64,000 nt of DNA from Succinatimonas hippei YIT 12066 (GCF_000188195.1 NZ_GL830988.1:1-64000); one strand, 5' to 3'; counted from the stretch's first letter, positions 1 to 9,451 are shown. Notes: generated by a model from the letters alone, not told the origin. Made by a program: numbers and translations.

Positions 1-77
1 GACAGGGTCTTAGCCGCTGATCTTTTTTGATAAACTTTGCTGTTAATCTCTTGATTGTATGAGATCTGTAGAAAGAA

Positions 78-784
78 ATGATGATCAATTTAACCGAATT
101 GCCTTTAAGTGTTACTTCCTTTAGTGAGTTTTGTGATAGGGGTAAAATTTATGTGGACAAAACGGATTTAGTTGCCGATTTGGCAAAATTCGATGCTCCG
201 ATTTTTTTATCCCGCCCGTGCAGATTCGGTAAATCTACTCTGCTCAGTACTTTCCATGAGCTGTTCTCAAACGGGCTTGATAAGTTCCAAGGTCTTAAAA
301 TCGTTACCGATAATTTATGGAATGATAGAACCTATAATGTAATTCATCTTGATTTATCTAAAATCAAAGTGATACCTAATTTGGAGGTAAAGCAGGCTTT
401 TGTAGAATCTTAAACGAGTTTTCCTATGAAAGCGTAGTAAGTTTTAAAGAATACGCATTTCGTGACGTATATAAGGGGATGCTGCAGATACTGGGGTATA
501 ACACTTATGCGGAGTATCATACGGCTTTAGGCATAAGCGACTTATGTTTTGGGGATGGGGATAGGATTTATATCTGTGAATTTAAGGTAATAGGCAAGTC
601 CGACAGCGGCAAAGAGAAGCTTGAGGAAGCGAAAGCGCAAATCCGGGAAAAGAGATACGGATTAAGACTTACAAACAAAGAAGTGATCACGCTTGCTGTT
701 ATTATTATCAATGAAAATAAAGATGATAAGCACGAAGCCATGCGTGAAGTGGCGGCAATTGAGGAAGTGGGAAAAACTTGTTGA
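78..784 (+). pseudogene. AAA-ATPase/PD-(D/E)XK nuclease family remnant (copy 1)
   Basis: This is a decayed member of the AAA-ATPase-like plus PD-(D/E)XK (DUF1703-type) family. Residues 1-100 keep the N-terminal segment with a Walker A-like RFGKST motif. The sequence then jumps in frame from LSKIK to IPNLEVK, about 280 residues further on by comparison with the copy at 50616. A second deletion follows AFVE and shifts the frame, so the first reading frame stops at 413. The C-terminal nuclease part continues in another frame (ILNEFSYE onward) to 784 and keeps the IYICEFK core and a QIREKRYG segment. Both catalytic regions can be recognised, but no complete protein can be made. The family is common in gut anaerobes and its function is unproven. 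Confidence 0.85.
647..696 (+). repeat. 50-bp direct repeat, identical to 52170-52219
   Basis: These 50 bases in the 3' nuclease part of the first AAA/PD-(D/E)XK remnant are identical to 52170-52219. A further identical stretch of about 29 bases lies near the end of both genes. The two copies are in the same orientation about 51.5 kb apart. Confidence 0.9.
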
Positions 785-805
785 TTTTGGATTACAAATT
801 AAAAA

Positions 806-841
806 CTCCTTTGTCGCATTATTTTCATAATGTTTGAGGAG
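806..841 (-). terminator. Putative terminator of the helicase operon
   Basis: On the minus strand, downstream of the helicase stop codon, an interrupted hairpin forms: CTCC, then CATTAT-GAAA-ATAATG, then GGAG, followed directly by TTTTT. Internal bulges make it weaker than a classic intrinsic terminator. Confidence 0.4.
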
Positions 842-897
842 CTTTAGTTTTTAGGTATGCAATAAAATTTGCTTGCGGCTGTTGCCGAATAATTACA

Positions 898-3123
898 TTA
901 AAGTTCTTTGGCAAGACGCTTAAAAAAGGTTAGAGCACCGTCTAAATCAAGCGAACGATGAGCATAGTTAAGGCGTTTTAGCTCATCGCTTAAACAGTAG
1001 TCAAACTTGTCTGTTTCAAGGTTTTTAACTTTCATTACCAAATCGTTAAGTTTAATGTCGTTTTGCCTTAGGATGTTGGCTACTGCGACTTTTAAAGAGT
1101 CAATAGAGCAGTATTCAAGCTCGATATGGCTATTGTATTGGACATTTTTAATCTGCTCTTTTGCGAGCATGAGACTGACGGTACGCATGATGCGATCTCC
1201 TTTCCAAGGGAAAAGAGCAAGCCCTTGCGGACCTGAGATCATGCACTTTTTATCAAGACCTAAATTAAAGAAAGTATCACGTCCTGCAGCAAGGTTTTCT
1301 TTAGCCTGTGAATTAAGACAAGGCGGATAGTTGCCTTTCATATAAATATCAAACATAGTCATGCGGATTTCATCATGGATAAAGCCGGTATTTCCGGAAA
1401 CGGATAACGGAGATGCATGAAATTTATACGGTTTGACTGAAATGATGCGTTTTTGGGGGTTAACGTCGCTAACAATCCAACCGTTACCGGCAAAAAGAAA
1501 AGTATCTTGAACCGCTATCGGCTGACACAAAGGAATGGTTCCGATGTGTTTACCGTTATATTCAATAATGTAATCAGGTAAGGTTTCAAAAGAAGCGTAG
1601 AATTTCCATTGACTGCACAATCTTTCGCCTTCAAGCCCTAAAGTTAATGTACCGTCACGCAATTGTACGATGAGATCGTGCTCGGCAAGCGAACGCAGAA
1701 AGTTTGCGTATAAAGGTGCAGTACAAAGATTAAAAGGTCCTGTCTTGCAAAGCAGTTCCCAAAGATTTTTGGCTGAAACACTGCCGTTTGCCGCAATAAC
1801 TGAAAGGGTTTGTTGGACTAATGTGGAAAAAGAGTACTCTTTTTCAAGCGGAGGCTCATACCAGCGATTTAGCAAAAGCTTAATCATTGCTGCTGACAAA
1901 ACCGTGTCTTCCGAAAGTTGCTCGGTTAAATAATGTTTTGAGCTGTAATATTCAGGAATGAAAAGTCTTAAAACCGCAAGACCGTCACGGCGTCCGGAGC
2001 GCCCTAAGCGCTGACGCAATGAAGCAACGGATAACGGCGGAGATATCTGACCTATGGAGGCAACATTGCTTATATCAATACCGAGCTCAAGTGTTGCGGT
2101 GCATATGGCCGTAGTAGGCAGTCTCCCTTCCTGAAGTCTAGCTTCAAGACTTTCACGCATGTCTTTTGACAAGGATCCGTGATGAGGGAAGAATTCCTGC
2201 GGTACGTGATTCTTATCGCACAGCTCGTGAAGATCGTTTGCAATGACTTCGGTTGCGGCTCTTGAATTGGTGAAAACAAGATTAGTCGTACCGCGCAGCA
2301 ATCTGAAAATATCTCCGGCAATTTCCCGATAGCGGGTATCGGAGGTTTTTATTATCTCTTCGTCCTTTGTTAGGCGCTTTACTTCATTAATTCCTTTTTC
2401 TACATCATCATTGTCAATGATATAGCCGCGCACTTGTACGGCAAGGCGAGATTTACCGACGCTGTCGTCTTTGATTAAATCGCATTTTATAGTATGGTTG
2501 TTCGGACGCAGGTATTCTGTTACTGAGCTTAAATTTGAAAAGGTGGCGGAAATGGCGATACGCCTTATAACGCGAGCAACGCTGTTTTCAATGCGGTGCA
2601 GCTGCGATTGGAGCTGATAGCCGCGCTGAGTGCCCATGAAAGCGTGGAATTCATCAATGATGACAAAATCGGTATTTTTAAACGCTTCTTTTACAAAAGC
2701 GTTATGATTCATCAAAAGAGACTCAAGAGATTCGGGGGTAATGAGTAAAATTCCCTGAGGATTGTCAAACAGCTTTTTTTTATTGTTGGCGGCACTGTCC
2801 CCATGCCATGGCGTAACGGTAATTTTCAGACTTTCGGTCAGATCTTTTAATCTTCTTGTCTGATCGTTGATTAAAGCTTTAAGCGGGCTGATGCAGAGGA
2901 TCCTGATGCCTGGTTTATTTTCTTTTGCAATGTAAGTAAGTGCCGGCAAAAACGCAGCTTCGGTTTTACCGCTTGCTGTTGATGCGGAAATGATTATGTC
3001 ATCGCTGCTGTTTAAAATCGGGATGATGGCATTTTTCTGCACCGGATGCAGATCCTGCCATCCCCGCTGTCTGATCCATTTTAAAAGCCGCGGATCCAGT
3101 AAATCTATAGGGTTTTCCGTCAT
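898..3123 (-). CDS. Lhr-like DEAD/DEAH helicase (BrxHI-like)
   Basis: This is a superfamily 2 helicase of 741 aa. Visible motifs are I (SASTASGKT, residues 46-54), Ia (ISPLKAL), Ib (TPES), II as DEFH (157-160), III (SAT, 192-194), V (ATLELGIDIS) and VI (QRLGRSGRR, 371-379). The order and the DEFH box match Lhr-type helicases. The C-terminal half has no motif I can name. Its ATG overlaps the stop of the upstream ATPase as ATGA (3120-3123), so translation is probably coupled. From family knowledge, such helicases sit beside DUF2791 ATPases in type 2 BREX (brxD-brxHI) and in TerB-associated stress or defence clusters. No methylase, PglZ, PglW or TerB gene is visible nearby. A DNA-directed role is likely; defence is inference. 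Confidence 0.85.
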   Translation of the reverse strand: MTENPIDLLDPRLLKWIRQRGWQDLHPVQKNAIIPILNSSDDIIISASTASGKTEAAFLPALTYIAKENKPGIRILCISPLKALINDQTRRLKDLTESLKITVTPWHGDSAANNKKKLFDNPQGILLITPESLESLLMNHNAFVKEAFKNTDFVIIDEFHAFMGTQRGYQLQSQLHRIENSVARVIRRIAISATFSNLSSVTEYLRPNNHTIKCDLIKDDSVGKSRLAVQVRGYIIDNDDVEKGINEVKRLTKDEEIIKTSDTRYREIAGDIFRLLRGTTNLVFTNSRAATEVIANDLHELCDKNHVPQEFFPHHGSLSKDMRESLEARLQEGRLPTTAICTATLELGIDISNVASIGQISPPLSVASLRQRLGRSGRRDGLAVLRLFIPEYYSSKHYLTEQLSEDTVLSAAMIKLLLNRWYEPPLEKEYSFSTLVQQTLSVIAANGSVSAKNLWELLCKTGPFNLCTAPLYANFLRSLAEHDLIVQLRDGTLTLGLEGERLCSQWKFYASFETLPDYIIEYNGKHIGTIPLCQPIAVQDTFLFAGNGWIVSDVNPQKRIISVKPYKFHASPLSVSGNTGFIHDEIRMTMFDIYMKGNYPPCLNSQAKENLAAGRDTFFNLGLDKKCMISGPQGLALFPWKGDRIMRTVSLMLAKEQIKNVQYNSHIELEYCSIDSLKVAVANILRQNDIKLNDLVMKVKNLETDKFDYCLSDELKRLNYAHRSLDLDGALTFFKRLAKEL

Positions 3124-4448
3124 AGGGTAAAGGCGGTCAGAGCGTCCTCGTCATTGCTGTCATCCTTATCGGATGAAGCGTCATTTTTAACCGTTACCAA
3201 AGAAGGATCACTTTCATTGGCGACATTAATGCCCTCAATCAGCGTTTGCCATTTCAGATCGGGGTTTTGCGCCAAAATAGCCAGAAGATCGGTAAAAGCC
3301 TTAATAGTATTGCGCGGTGTTCTGAAGTACGCATCGCCGATACGGTTGCTGCAATGCTGTAAGAATGCGGTAAGCGCTTCGTCCGGCAGCAGATATTTTT
3401 CTTTATCGCCGCCGGCAAACACATTGCGGATATTGCATAAAAGGACGTAAAGTTCTTCCGGGTGCAGATTTTCCAGCATCAAAACCGGACTCGTGTAATC
3501 AACGACGTTGGCAATTTGGGCAAATGAGTTTTCAGCAAGGCGTGAATGTAAAGCCTCATAACTGTAAAGACCTTTGCGCGGATCGATTAGAAATTCTGGA
3601 GTTCCGCCTAAAAGAAAACCTAAATATTCAGCAGAGCCCTGCAGACAATCATTTAAGATACGCAGAATTTGCTCATAGTTTGCCGAGCGGGAACGCTGGT
3701 TGGAGATCTTGTATAAATTGACCATTTCGTCAAGATTGACAATAAGACCTTTGTATCCTGCCTGGACGACAAAACGGGCTAATAATTTTAAGTGATCGTA
3801 AACGGAAGAATCATCGATGATGGTTCTTACGTCCAAATCGTTTCTTGCTTCGGTGCGGGTGGAATATTCTCCGCGCAGATATCTTACGGCTGCGGCTTTT
3901 AATTCTTCGTTATCTTCATTGTAGCCGCGCCAATATGCCGCAATCACTTTGGCAAAATCATAGCCGCCGACAAGCTCAGAAAGTGAGGATAGCTTTTCTT
4001 TGATAAGTACTTCAACGTCCTTTCCCTGTTTTTCAGCTTCAGATCGCTGAACGGTAATAAATTTTTCGATGATGGGAATCATCGCGTTGCCTTCGGGGTG
4101 GGCTCGGGTGGCAATATTGCGGGTTAACTCTTGATAGAGGTTGCGGGCTTGTCCGTTGCTTGCCTGCAGGCGGCGATCCGGTGACAGATCCGCATTTACG
4201 GCAACCATGCCTTTTTCCAGCGCAATGTAACGGATTAGTTGTAAAAAGAAGGATTTACCGGCACCGAAATCTCCGATGATAAGTCTGAAAGCGCTTCCGC
4301 CTTCGCAGATCCTGTCTAGATCTTCAATTAAGGCTTTAACCTCGTTAACTCGTCCTACCTGAATGTGTTCCAGTCCGATACGCGGAGTTACGCCGGCGCG
4401 CAGCGATTGAATGATTGCTGATCTTTCACGAGGTCTTATTGCTGCCAT
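3120..4448 (-). CDS. DUF2791/BrxD-like ATP-binding protein
   Basis: This is a P-loop ATPase of 442 aa that I recognise as the DUF2791 (BREX ATP-binding, BrxD-like) family. It has Walker A GDFGAGKS (59-66) and a Walker B-like segment LIVNLDE (235-241). An AAKS-like C-terminal region containing RTPRN follows, and the tail is acidic (DASSDKDDSNDEDA). The ATG has an AAGGA ribosome site about 7 bases upstream. The gene lies 55 bp downstream of prmA in the same orientation and overlaps the helicase by 4 bp. The two products probably work together, perhaps with the ATPase loading or regulating the helicase on DNA. In other genomes the pair usually travels with a TerB-domain gene or the rest of type 2 BREX, which is missing here. 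Confidence 0.8.
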   Translation of the reverse strand: MAAIRPRERSAIIQSLRAGVTPRIGLEHIQVGRVNEVKALIEDLDRICEGGSAFRLIIGDFGAGKSFFLQLIRYIALEKGMVAVNADLSPDRRLQASNGQARNLYQELTRNIATRAHPEGNAMIPIIEKFITVQRSEAEKQGKDVEVLIKEKLSSLSELVGGYDFAKVIAAYWRGYNEDNEELKAAAVRYLRGEYSTRTEARNDLDVRTIIDDSSVYDHLKLLARFVVQAGYKGLIVNLDEMVNLYKISNQRSRSANYEQILRILNDCLQGSAEYLGFLLGGTPEFLIDPRKGLYSYEALHSRLAENSFAQIANVVDYTSPVLMLENLHPEELYVLLCNIRNVFAGGDKEKYLLPDEALTAFLQHCSNRIGDAYFRTPRNTIKAFTDLLAILAQNPDLKWQTLIEGINVANESDPSLVTVKNDASSDKDDSNDEDALTAFTL

Positions 4449-4503
4449 GCTTATTCCTTAAATCTACCAAAGAAAATTTTATTATAGCCCTATATATGCA
4501 AAT

Positions 4504-5385
4504 TTACTTCTTTTGCCCTGTAATTAACGCCCATCCGTCCTTTTCACGACTTAAAGCCATGTTGAAGTCCTTACTGTAAGCGTCAATGATTTCAGGGGCC
4601 TGCTCGGTCAAAATACCCGATAAAGCCAGCATACCGCCTTGGGCGGTAAGTTTGGCAATATGCGGTTCAAGCTCTGCAAGCGGGCCGCAGAGAATATTGG
4701 CTACGGTAACCGGCGCCGGAGTTAAGACAGAGCTGGATTTTTTACCGTCGCATAAGGTTAATTTATCTAAAACACCGTTGCGCTTGGCGTTTTCTTCACT
4801 TGCTTCAAGAGCCTGCGGATCGATATCGACGCCGTAAGCTTCTTTTGCGCCGAGTTTTAATGCTGCGATGGCAAGAATTCCGGAGCCGCAGCCGTAGTCA
4901 AGAACTGTTTTATCTAAGAGGTTAAGGCCGTCAAGCCATTCAAGACATAAAGATGTGGTCGGATGGGTTCCGGTTCCGAAAGCAAGACCGGGATCGAGCA
5001 TAACGGTAACGGCGTCAGAGTCGGGAACCTTACACCAAGTGGGGCAGATCCATAGCTTTTTACCGAATTTTAACGGCTTGAATGAATCCATCCAGGCTCT
5101 AATCCAATCTCTGTCTTCTAAATTGACCGACATGACAGGCACATGATCGCCTAAAATTTGCTTTAACGAATTGACGATGGCTTTATCGTCGGTTCCTTTA
5201 TCAAAAAGACCGGTTACATCCGTATTGGGCCATAAGCGGCGTTCGCCGGGGAGGGGCTCTAAAATCGGGCTGTCTTCTGCGTCGGAGTAGGTGACGGCAA
5301 GCGATCCTAATTGCTCCAGCAATGCTGCGATAGTATCGGCGTTTTTTGAAGTGGTACGTATTTTAATTTGAATCCAGTCAGACAT
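4504..5385 (-). CDS. prmA: Ribosomal protein L11 methyltransferase
   Basis: PrmA (293 aa) transfers methyl groups from SAM to lysines and the N-terminal amine of ribosomal protein L11. The N-terminal substrate-recognition domain precedes a Rossmann SAM-binding domain. The signature DPGLAFGTGTHPTT and motif I VLDYGCGSGILA are both present, and NILCGPL matches the usual NIL(A/C)xPL active-site loop. The length matches the family (about 293 aa). A TAGGTGA ribosome site precedes the ATG. The gene starts 7 bp after the PTS-like gene and is followed by the ATPase/helicase pair, so a housekeeping enzyme appears to sit in the middle of an unusual operon. Confidence 0.97.
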   Translation of the reverse strand: MSDWIQIKIRTTSKNADTIAALLEQLGSLAVTYSDAEDSPILEPLPGERRLWPNTDVTGLFDKGTDDKAIVNSLKQILGDHVPVMSVNLEDRDWIRAWMDSFKPLKFGKKLWICPTWCKVPDSDAVTVMLDPGLAFGTGTHPTTSLCLEWLDGLNLLDKTVLDYGCGSGILAIAALKLGAKEAYGVDIDPQALEASEENAKRNGVLDKLTLCDGKKSSSVLTPAPVTVANILCGPLAELEPHIAKLTAQGGMLALSGILTEQAPEIIDAYSKDFNMALSREKDGWALITGQKK

Positions 5386-5392
5386 ATATCAC

Positions 5393-6814
5393 CTATAAGG
5401 GTTTAACGTGCGGCATGGGTTTTATTGCAAATGCCGGGGTTAAAGGGACTTCCTGCTCGGTCATGAAGAATTCATTGGCGTTTAGAAGCTGCAGGCGTTT
5501 TTGAAAGAAAGCCGCATTATCCCCGAAATCACAGGATAAAACCCGTTTAATGCGGTCATAAGAAATTTTCTTGTTGGTCAAAGTGTTTAAAGTCGGCATA
5601 TTGATGAACGCGATATCGTTAATATGCAGGAAAACGGTACTTCCTTGCCGTTTTACGTCACGCAAATTACTAAGTCCGCCTATGGAACGCAAAATCGCAA
5701 TAACACTTAAATCGGGGCTATTTTTATTATTGGCGCCGGTTCCCGCTTTTATTAAGGATTTTCTTTGCTTTATTACCTGAGTGCGCTCTTTTTTGAACAT
5801 AATGCTGATAAGGACGTAAAAAACGGGGAAGATGAAAGCAAATAGGAAAAGATAAAGATGTGTTTTTCTAAAACCGATAAGGTGACTCGTCATCATATTG
5901 ATGTCGGGAGTATAGAGATTGGAGATCTCGGTTAAAGCCGGCAGGATCATGAAGTAAGACAAAAAACACAGGATTACGCTGTTTAATAAAAACACGATGA
6001 AGGTCCCGGGCAGAAAAATCATTATCAGTAATGAAATAAGCGAGACGCAGCCGCCTATTGATGCAGTCATGGCACAGATAGCTGAGAGAAAGGTTAAAAA
6101 CACTCTTAAGCCGGGCCCGTTAAAAAAAGATCGCACTAAAATAATCGTCGGCAATGAAATGACGTTGCTGACGAAAATAGCATTGATAAATGCGTTGCGC
6201 ATTAAAGGATCGTAATTGGTTGAAGCAAGATAGCTTAAAAATTCATGATGACCGAAAGTCTGCATTACAAGAAAAATCGGTGCATAAATAAAAGATAAGA
6301 AGCTTGTTCCGAAGGACGGGCTGAAGCTGAATTCGACAAAGCTTTGTATTTGCCGCAATATGACGATCGATCCTATAAGAACGAGGTAGGGCAGGATAAA
6401 AGCCGAAATACGGTTGCCTTCATGAGAGTCATTTACGGATTGATCTTCGTCAAACAATACGGAAGACGGCAGCATCGCAAGAATTGAGGCGGAAGCGGCA
6501 AATGAGCAGATAACGGGGTTATGCAGCAGATCGGGATTGATATTGGCGACGAGAACAATGAGGATGATATAAGAACTTAAAGTGATGACAAATTGAATGA
6601 AACGGTTTTTAAGCGGAATAAGTAAAACCAGCATCACGGCAAAAATTCCGGGAAAAACGACGCGGATGATATTAAGGCACAAATGACGAAGACCCGGAGT
6701 CATTTCAGTGGTAATGCGCGGGTTAAGCGTCCATATAAGCAGAGCAAAAAGCATGAGAGGAAGCAGGAGAAACAAGCTTCTTTGCTGATAGGCCTGATTT
6801 TGCAGTCGCTTCAA
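5393..6814 (-). CDS. PTS EIICB-like membrane protein lacking phosphocysteine
   Basis: This protein of 473 aa has about 9-10 hydrophobic segments over residues 10-350, then a cytoplasmic tail. The membrane part resembles EIIC of the glucose superfamily: FGHHEFL stands where FGLHHxF is usual, and a SAI..TAS segment stands at the GITEP position. Residues about 372-445 (ILRSIGGLSNLRDV onward) align without gaps to the EIIB start, including the GG.xN and final D positions. The phosphorylated Cys of the CATRL motif is Gln here (about residue 390), and the following Arg is Thr. GITEP is also lost. It therefore cannot phosphorylate a sugar by the PTS route and may be a sensor or an unrelated permease. 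Translation likely starts at TTG with GGGGA upstream. It heads the prmA-ATPase-helicase group. Confidence 0.6.
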   Translation of the reverse strand: MKRLQNQAYQQRSLFLLLPLMLFALLIWTLNPRITTEMTPGLRHLCLNIIRVVFPGIFAVMLVLLIPLKNRFIQFVITLSSYIILIVLVANINPDLLHNPVICSFAASASILAMLPSSVLFDEDQSVNDSHEGNRISAFILPYLVLIGSIVILRQIQSFVEFSFSPSFGTSFLSFIYAPIFLVMQTFGHHEFLSYLASTNYDPLMRNAFINAIFVSNVISLPTIILVRSFFNGPGLRVFLTFLSAICAMTASIGGCVSLISLLIMIFLPGTFIVFLLNSVILCFLSYFMILPALTEISNLYTPDINMMTSHLIGFRKTHLYLFLFAFIFPVFYVLISIMFKKERTQVIKQRKSLIKAGTGANNKNSPDLSVIAILRSIGGLSNLRDVKRQGSTVFLHINDIAFINMPTLNTLTNKKISYDRIKRVLSCDFGDNAAFFQKRLQLLNANEFFMTEQEVPLTPAFAIKPMPHVKPL

Positions 6815-7011
6815 TTTATATCCCCGTTAACCGATCTTAGTTATTTTAACAAAAACATAGCGATTTCAATGAAAAAACGATCATTCTTTCATGAGATAGG
6901 AAAAATCTTGTTTTGGGTATGATAAATTTCCTTAAGTTTTAAGTCCGGCTTATAACCCTAAGAGGCTTTTTTCTTGTGTTACAATTTGTGCCGTTTTTAG
7001 AGGAGAGAAAA

Positions 7012-8709
7012 GTGAAGATTGTAAGACGGGAAAAAGTAGATGACAGTGCGCTTAAAGATTGTATTTCCGATCCGATATTGCGGCAGGTTCTGGTAAGCCG
7101 CGGAGTTACATCGGATAAAGAGCTTTCTCCCGATCTTGCATTACTTTTACATTATCGTGATTTAAAAGATATCAAGGAAGCGTCTGAACGAATTGCTGCA
7201 GCCGTAATTAATAAAGAAATCGTCATGGTTTGCGGCGATTATGATGTAGACGGGATTACGGGTACGGCTCTTGGGGTTTTGTGTCTGAAAACTTTCGGCT
7301 TGGATAAAGTGTTGTTTGATGTGCCGTCTCGGTATGACGGCGGATACGGATTGTCATTTAAAATGATTGATAAAGCCGTAGAAAATGGAGTGACACTGAT
7401 AATTACCGTAGATAACGGTATTAGCTGCTGTGAAGCGGCATTATATGCCAAAGAAAAAGGAATTGATTTAGTCATAACCGACCATCATGAAAGTTTAGGT
7501 ACTCTGCCCGAAGCTGCTGCGGTCGTCGATCCTAAGCGGTGTGACTGCAATTTCGCTTCTAAGAATCTGTGCGGAGTCGGGGTTCTTTTTTATGTTTTAA
7601 TCGCGGTTAGGGCGGTTCTTATTGAAAAAGGATATTACTTATCACGCTCGGCAGCTCCCTGCATGGGGCAGTTTTTGGATTTAGTTGCAATCGGAACTAT
7701 AGGTGATGTAGTAAATCTTGATGCCAATAATCGTCGTTTGGTTAAAGCGGGATTGCAGCGCATGCACAGGCAAAATGCGCAAATCGGGGTGAAAGCTCTT
7801 GCCGAAGTGTCAAGAATCGATATGGCAAAAATCGATCCTGTCTCTATCGCTTTTGACTTATGTCCGCGTCTTAATGCGGCAGGAAGATTGAAGCTTGATG
7901 ATAATCCGGCGCTGTTGTGTCTTTTAAGTGATGATTATGACAAAGCACTTTCCCTTGCGGTAAAACTTGATTTTTGCAACCGCCGCCGCAGTGATTTTGA
8001 AAAGGTAATGCTTGCCGAAGCCAAAGAGGACGCTTTGCTGCAGGCAAACGATAATGTTTTGGTTTTATACCGATCTTCATGGTTAAGCGGAATTTCAGGA
8101 CTTATCGCCGGGCGGCTTAAAGAACAATATCAAAAGCCTTGTTTTGTTTTTGCCGGAGATACGGAGAATGTTACTGGATCGGCACGCTCGGTTCCCGGTT
8201 TTTCCATAGTCGGGGCTTTAAATCACATCAATGATGCCGCACCGGATTTGCTGCTGCGTTACGGCGGACACTCAATGGCGGCAGGAGCTACTTTGAAGGT
8301 TACGCAGCTCAAGCGCTTTAAAGAGCTTTTAAATAAAGAAGCATTGATCCTTAATGATAAAGGTGAAGAGGAAGTTCTGTCAGACGGCATTTTACCCGAA
8401 TCTTATTTTAAGGATCTGGATTTTGCCTTGGCACTTGAGGCATGCGGGCCTTGGGGGCAAGGTTTCCCCGAGCCGGTATTTGACGGCGTGTTTTATATTG
8501 AAGAGACTCGAGTCCTTGCCAATCGGCATGTCAGATTCAGGTTGCGTACGGATAATACGGTTTTTAGCGCGATAAGGTTTCGGGCTTCGGTTTATGAAAA
8601 AAATCTTTTGCCGGGAATTGAGGTTAAAGCTGCTTTTTCGGTAGGCGTCGATCGTTATTACGCCAATGAGCGGGTGGAAATTAAGATTGAGTATATTGAA
8701 CCTGTATAG
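7012..8709 (+). CDS. recJ: Single-stranded-DNA exonuclease RecJ
   Basis: RecJ degrades single-stranded DNA 5' to 3' in the RecF pathway, mismatch repair and base excision repair. The DHH-family motifs are present in order: CGDYDVDGITG, DNGIS, TDHHE and, near residue 412, the DHHA1 signature GGHSMAAG. The likely start is GTG at 7012, with AGGAGA just upstream. An in-frame extension back to 6976 has no ribosome site. The 565 aa product matches the family length. The gene is divergent from the PTS-like gene, with a 197-bp spacer. Confidence 0.96.
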   Translation: MKIVRREKVDDSALKDCISDPILRQVLVSRGVTSDKELSPDLALLLHYRDLKDIKEASERIAAAVINKEIVMVCGDYDVDGITGTALGVLCLKTFGLDKVLFDVPSRYDGGYGLSFKMIDKAVENGVTLIITVDNGISCCEAALYAKEKGIDLVITDHHESLGTLPEAAAVVDPKRCDCNFASKNLCGVGVLFYVLIAVRAVLIEKGYYLSRSAAPCMGQFLDLVAIGTIGDVVNLDANNRRLVKAGLQRMHRQNAQIGVKALAEVSRIDMAKIDPVSIAFDLCPRLNAAGRLKLDDNPALLCLLSDDYDKALSLAVKLDFCNRRRSDFEKVMLAEAKEDALLQANDNVLVLYRSSWLSGISGLIAGRLKEQYQKPCFVFAGDTENVTGSARSVPGFSIVGALNHINDAAPDLLLRYGGHSMAAGATLKVTQLKRFKELLNKEALILNDKGEEEVLSDGILPESYFKDLDFALALEACGPWGQGFPEPVFDGVFYIEETRVLANRHVRFRLRTDNTVFSAIRFRASVYEKNLLPGIEVKAAFSVGVDRYYANERVEIKIEYIEPV

Positions 8710-8793
8710 AACAATGAAAAATTTGTGTTTTTTTGATACAACCTGTCGTTGATTGCTATATAGTATGTTCTGGTAATTTCTTTTTTAGGAAAA

Positions 8794-9432
8794 ATGAATA
8801 TGAAAATCGCTCTTATTCTGGAAAATTCCCAAGCCGGAAAAAACAAGATTATTTTTGAAGAGTTAAACCGTGCTGCTAAAGCTCACGGTCATGAGGTTTT
8901 AAATTTCGGTATGTATACCGCTGAAGATAAGCGCTGCCTTACATATGTAATGAACGGTTTGCTTGCTTCATTGGTACTAAACTGCAAGGTTGCCGATTTC
9001 GTCGTAACCGGCTGCGGTACCGGTGAGGGTGCCTGCGTTGCATGCAACGCATTCCCCGGCGTGCAGTGCGGTCATGTGACTTCTCCTGTTGATGCATATC
9101 TTTTTACCCAGGTAAATGCCGGTAATGCCATTTCCTTGCCTTATGCCCAGAATTTCGGCTGGGGCGGCGAGCTTAACTTGCGTTATACCTTTGAAAAGCT
9201 GTTTGCAGCTCCGTTCGGCGGCGGGTATCCTCCTGAGAGAGTCGAGGCCGAGCAGCGCAACAAGAAGATTTTAGACGGCGTTAAGGAAATCACTCAGCGT
9301 CCTTTAATCGAAGTGTTAAAGGGATTGGATCGCGATTTCGTCAAGAACACTATTGACGATCCTAAGTTTGCCGAGCTGTTCTATCCTAACTGCCAAGATG
9401 AAGAAATCGCGGCTTTCTTAAAGTCTTTATAA
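8794..9432 (+). CDS. RpiB/LacA/LacB family sugar-phosphate isomerase
   Basis: This 212 aa protein belongs to the RpiB/LacAB family, which interconverts aldose and ketose phosphates such as ribose-5-phosphate and ribulose-5-phosphate. The core is FVVTGCGTGEGACVACNAFPG, with the active-site Cys and the anion-binding GTGEG loop. It is longer than E. coli RpiB (149 aa) and has a C-terminal extension of about 60 aa, placing it with the longer subfamily whose substrate is not settled. Two start codons are possible (8794 and 8800). AGGA is 3 bases before the first and 9 before the second, so 8800 may be used. A strong terminator follows. Confidence 0.85.
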   Translation: MNMKIALILENSQAGKNKIIFEELNRAAKAHGHEVLNFGMYTAEDKRCLTYVMNGLLASLVLNCKVADFVVTGCGTGEGACVACNAFPGVQCGHVTSPVDAYLFTQVNAGNAISLPYAQNFGWGGELNLRYTFEKLFAAPFGGGYPPERVEAEQRNKKILDGVKEITQRPLIEVLKGLDRDFVKNTIDDPKFAELFYPNCQDEEIAAFLKSL

Positions 9433-9451
9433 TCTCTGAAAGCTGTAAATG

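Noticed and set aside
898-4448. Complete BREX system
   Set aside because: Only a BrxD-like ATPase and an Lhr-like helicase are present; no methylase, PglZ, PglW, BrxA/B/C or Lon-type protease is seen within the window.
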